Shown here: one piece after another, positions 61,492 through 64,000 of the stretch
How positions within the stretch are numbered: position 1 is the stretch's first letter
How the letters are laid out: each line of letters starts with the position of its first letter
Assembly: GCF_004344915.1 (NCBI RefSeq)
Contig: NZ_SKFG01000002.1
Coordinates: forward strand, 186,001-250,000
Direction: 5' to 3'
DNA length: 64,000 nucleotides
Source: Paenibacillus albiflavus
GTDB taxonomy: Bacteria; Bacillota; Bacilli; Paenibacillales; NBRC-103111
Program-made: the position numbers and the translations under genes
The notes under the pieces: generated by a model
Seen by the model: the letters and a program-made list of their open reading frames with translations, nothing else
What the model was told of the DNA's origin: nothing
Databases searched by the model: none

Positions 61492-63174
61492 ATGAGCGAT
61501 GAAATGGGAAGAGTCCCAGATAATTTTATTTATAAGCTGATTCAAGAAGATCTGGAAACGGGGGCACTTAATAGGGAAATATGCACAAGATTCCCACCTG
61601 AACCGAATGGATATCTGCATATCGGCAGCGCTTATGCGATCTATACGAATTACAATGTCGCTAAGCATTTTAATGGAAAGTTCAATTTGCGCTTCGATGA
61701 TACGAATCCGCTCAAAGAAGATATGGAATTTGTGAACGCGATTAAGGAAGATATCAACTGGCTAGGATGCAGTCCTGGTGACCGTATCTATTATGGATCA
61801 GACTATTCGGAACAAATATATGAAGCGGCAATCAGGCTGATTCTTAAAGGTAAAGCCTATGTCTGCGATCTATCTCCAGCAGAAGTAACGGAGTATAGAG
61901 GCACACTTACGGAACCAGGTAAGAATAGTCCTTACAGAGGCCGAACGGTGGAAGACAATTTGCGCTTATTCCAAGAGATGAGAGAAGGTGTTCATCCGAC
62001 TGGTTCAAGAGTTGTACGGGCCAAGATCGATATGAGCTCGCCTAATATGAATCTCAGAGATCCTGTCATTTATCGAATTATTCATAAGGAGCACTACAGG
62101 ACAGGTGATAAATGGTGTATTTATCCCATGTATGACTTTGCGCATCCGATTCAAGACGCGATAGAATGCATCACGCATTCCTTATGTTCTATCGAATTTA
62201 AGGATCATCGTCCTTTGTATGAATGGGTGCTGAATGAACTTGATACGGCCCGGGCTCCTAAGCAAAGAGAGTTCGGAAGGCTGAATATTACAGGTGTCGT
62301 GACGAGTAAACGATATTTAAGACAACTGGTTGAAGGACAGCATGTAGATGGTTGGGACGATCCAAGAATGCCCACGATTCGTGGTCTGCGGAGAAGAGGC
62401 TTTACGCCAGAGAGTATCAAAAATTTTATTGATGAAATTGGACTGATTAGACAACAAAGCACAGTAGATATTGCGATGTTAGAGCATGCGCTCAGGCAAG
62501 ATTTGAAACCTAAGGTTCATAGCACGATGGTTGTAATTGATCCTCTTAAAGTCGTCATCACTAATTATCCGGAAGACGCAGCAGAATTTGTGAACGTTGA
62601 AAATAGTGGAGAGAATAAGGAGCTTGGGCATCGAGAGATTCCTTTTGGCAGGAACATATTTATTGAAAAAGAAGATTTTATGGAAGAACCAATACCCGGA
62701 TTTCATCGGCTATCAATTGACTCAGAAGTAAGGCTTAAGGGTGCTTATTACATTAGATGTAATGAGGTCATCAAAGATGAACAAACAGGTGAGATTATCG
62801 AGCTTCATTGTACTTATGATCCGCTGACAAAGAGTGGAACTGGCTTTACAGGTCGAAAGGTGAAGAGTACGATTCATTGGGTATCTGCCGAGCATTGCGT
62901 ACCTGTTGAAATCCACCTATACGATAAGTTAATTCTGAATCCAGAGTTAGTGAAAGAGGATAATCAATCTTGGGAGACACTGATTAATCCGGACTCGTTC
63001 ATCCGGCTTGAGAATTGCATGGCTGAACCTTCTCTTGCTGGTGCGGAGGTAGAGGATAAATTTCAGTTCATCCGACATGGATATTTTTGTGTGGACTCCA
63101 GATATACGACAGCTGATAAAAAGGTATTTAACCGTATCGTATCGCTTAAGGATACGTGGAAGAAGCAGCAATAA
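61492..63174 (+). CDS. glnS: Glutaminyl-tRNA synthetase
   Basis: Class I synthetase charging tRNA-Gln directly, 560 residues. Signature motifs: RFPPEPNGYLHIGSA (34-48, HIGS), RFDDTNP (about 71-77), and GVVTSKRYL as the KMSKS-like loop. The two C-terminal anticodon-binding beta barrels follow from about 345. Most Bacillota lack this enzyme and use misacylation by GluRS plus GatCAB; its presence is a known but minority trait. T-box controlled with a Gln specifier. AAGGAGGG ribosome binding site. Confidence 0.95.
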   Translation: MSDEMGRVPDNFIYKLIQEDLETGALNREICTRFPPEPNGYLHIGSAYAIYTNYNVAKHFNGKFNLRFDDTNPLKEDMEFVNAIKEDINWLGCSPGDRIYYGSDYSEQIYEAAIRLILKGKAYVCDLSPAEVTEYRGTLTEPGKNSPYRGRTVEDNLRLFQEMREGVHPTGSRVVRAKIDMSSPNMNLRDPVIYRIIHKEHYRTGDKWCIYPMYDFAHPIQDAIECITHSLCSIEFKDHRPLYEWVLNELDTARAPKQREFGRLNITGVVTSKRYLRQLVEGQHVDGWDDPRMPTIRGLRRRGFTPESIKNFIDEIGLIRQQSTVDIAMLEHALRQDLKPKVHSTMVVIDPLKVVITNYPEDAAEFVNVENSGENKELGHREIPFGRNIFIEKEDFMEEPIPGFHRLSIDSEVRLKGAYYIRCNEVIKDEQTGEIIELHCTYDPLTKSGTGFTGRKVKSTIHWVSAEHCVPVEIHLYDKLILNPELVKEDNQSWETLINPDSFIRLENCMAEPSLAGAEVEDKFQFIRHGYFCVDSRYTTADKKVFNRIVSLKDTWKKQQ

Positions 63175-63181
63175 ACAAACA

Positions 63182-63224
63182 AAATGGATAGCGGGAGAGA
63201 TCAGGTTCTCATCTTGCTATCCAT
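63182..63224. terminator. Hairpin between glnS and the minus-strand regulator
   Basis: 10-bp arms AATGGATAGC (63182-63191) and complement (63215-63224) plus inner pairing; only a weak T tail. Between converging genes, so likely bidirectional. Confidence 0.65.
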
Positions 63225-63232
63225 TATTTATA

Positions 63233-63940
63233 TTAATCTGCTAACCGATATCCAATTCCTCTAATAGTCGCAATGTATGTCGGTGATTTAGGATCATCCT
63301 TAAGTTTATTACGAAGACCCTTAATATGCGCATCTACCGTATTACTGCCACCATAATATTCAGCACCCCACACAGCATCAAGCAGCTCTTGGCGGCTAAG
63401 TGCGGCACCATCGGCAGCGAGCAGCACTTTAAGCAAATCAAACTCTGTCCGTGTCAGGTCAATGCGTTCGTTATTCTGAGTCACAACGATTCGCTTGTAA
63501 TCAACTGTCAAATCCTTGAAAGCTACGAGAGTAGACATTCCTATATTTGAAGTACAGCTTGATTCCATAAGCTGTACAATTTGGGCAGTTATTTCTTGTA
63601 TGTCAGCAGGCCATACGATGCATTGATTAGATAATTGATCCGAATCATCAGATGGCTTGGCTAGGAGATTCAGGGTTGAGATATTGGAATCGAGAAGGGG
63701 CATTAATGCAGATTGATTTAACGGCTCATGACGTTGATCAAGTATTAAAAGATCAGGATTTAGCTGTGAGAACAAATCGGAATCTAAATGATGCATCACC
63801 AGAACGTCATAACATTTGGCTGTGAGTTCACCAACAAGCTCGTGAAGGGAGGAAGGATATGGACTGAGTAGGATGATTCGCTTCGTTGTATTGCAGGCGG
63901 CACCATGATGACTTGATTCATTCGTTAGCTTGACTGACAA
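63233..63940 (-). CDS. Winged-helix regulator with degenerate receiver
   Basis: 235 residues. The C-terminal OmpR/PhoB DNA-binding domain is clear (about 150-235, TRTEFDLLKVLLAADGAALSRQELLDAVWG in parts, ending YIATIRGIGYRL). The N-terminal half is receiver-like but atypical: it begins TTKRIILLSPYPSS without the acidic pair, although LLILDQRH offers an Asp. It may thus be phosphorylation-independent. GTG 63949 abuts the AAAGGAG site; TTG 63940, 10 nt away, is preferred. Either start overlaps the end of the upstream Fur-family gene. No kinase gene is seen. Confidence 0.75.
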   Translation of the reverse strand: MSVKLTNESSHHGAACNTTKRIILLSPYPSSLHELVGELTAKCYDVLVMHHLDSDLFSQLNPDLLILDQRHEPLNQSALMPLLDSNISTLNLLAKPSDDSDQLSNQCIVWPADIQEITAQIVQLMESSCTSNIGMSTLVAFKDLTVDYKRIVVTQNNERIDLTRTEFDLLKVLLAADGAALSRQELLDAVWGAEYYGGSNTVDAHIKGLRNKLKDDPKSPTYIATIRGIGYRLAD

Positions 63941-64000
63941 TTCGGACACACTCCTTTAAATACAATATGCTCCTCTTCAATTTGATAGCCCGTTTCAACC
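63925..64000 (-). CDS. Fur-family metalloregulator, C-terminal end (partial)
   Basis: The frame entering from the right edge encodes VETGYQIEEEHIVFKGVCPNCQSS and stops at 63925-63927. The FxxxGxxxxxHxxxxxGxCPxC ending is that of Fur/PerR/Zur proteins, where the last CxxC binds the structural zinc. Which metal or peroxide is sensed cannot be told from 24 residues. The gene overlaps the start of the winged-helix gene by about 16-25 nt, so the two are co-transcribed. Confidence 0.7.
   Translation of the reverse strand, partial: VETGYQIEEEHIVFKGVCPNCQSS

Overview
The window looks like chromosome from a low-to-moderate G+C, Gram-positive, endospore-forming member of the Bacillota, most like Paenibacillaceae. 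The signs are a YheC/YheD-type spore-coat ATP-grasp protein, MiaB followed by RicA (YmcA), a glycogen operon with GlgD, two T-box leaders, a guanine riboswitch, a sigma-W-type promoter before pspA, an LtaS-type enzyme, strong AGGAGG ribosome binding sites and frequent TTG/GTG starts. No rRNA, tRNA, CRISPR array or insertion sequence was recognised. The species assignment is inference.

Layout. 1-5.5 kb: 2-oxoacid:ferredoxin oxidoreductase (korAB, left edge cut), a PduL phosphotransacylase, then miaB-ricA. 5.5-9.1 kb: a spore-type ATP-grasp gene on the minus strand, then a four-gene envelope-stress operon (pspA, DUF350, DUF4178, DUF4247 lipoprotein) behind a near-perfect sigma-W promoter. 9.2-22 kb: mostly housekeeping and accessory enzymes: a MATE exporter, glutamate dehydrogenase, a formate/nitrite channel, an epimerase-isochorismatase-sirtuin-PfkB kinase cluster, a pentapeptide protein with a Cys-rich N-terminus, two metallo-beta-lactamase-fold hydrolases, a GNAT acetyltransferase, a 2H phosphoesterase, a methyltransferase and a C39-like peptidase. 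22.2-30.3 kb: the minus-strand glycogen operon glgC-glgD-glgA-glgP-glgB.

30.4-32.4 kb holds a HAD phosphatase, an FMN-binding protein and a small membrane protein. 32.5-36.6 kb is a compact two-component system plus ABC transporter cassette, bounded by 19-nt near-identical direct repeats. Next come a secreted TIMP/NTR-like protein with its own ECF-type promoter, Lrp, a DJ-1/PfpI protein and an MFS exporter. 40.4-43.7 kb: an AT-rich gap, a solitary tyrosine recombinase, and an ECF sigma/anti-sigma pair with an autoregulatory-type promoter. 43.8-48.1 kb: an MFS transporter divergent from a YkoCED-type ECF vitamin transporter; a BirA-like operator covers the transporter promoter. 48.1-53.9 kb: an LtaS-family enzyme, a T-box-controlled prolyl-tRNA synthetase that lacks the editing insertion, a DEAD-box helicase and a bacterial PH-domain protein. 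54-57 kb: a TetR-controlled three-gene ABC exporter. 57.1-64 kb: oligoendopeptidase F, riboswitch-controlled xpt-pbuX, T-box-controlled glnS and, on the minus strand, the end of a Fur-family gene overlapping a winged-helix regulator.

No single large unknown system dominates. The best leads are the BirA-like control of a YkoE-family transporter, the repeat-flanked sensor/ABC cassette, the shared ECF-type promoters of the sigma gene and the TIMP-like gene, the sigma-W operon of three uncharacterised families, and the editing-domain-less ProRS. Many starts were moved from the longest ORF to the codon with a properly spaced ribosome binding site; each case is stated in its entry.
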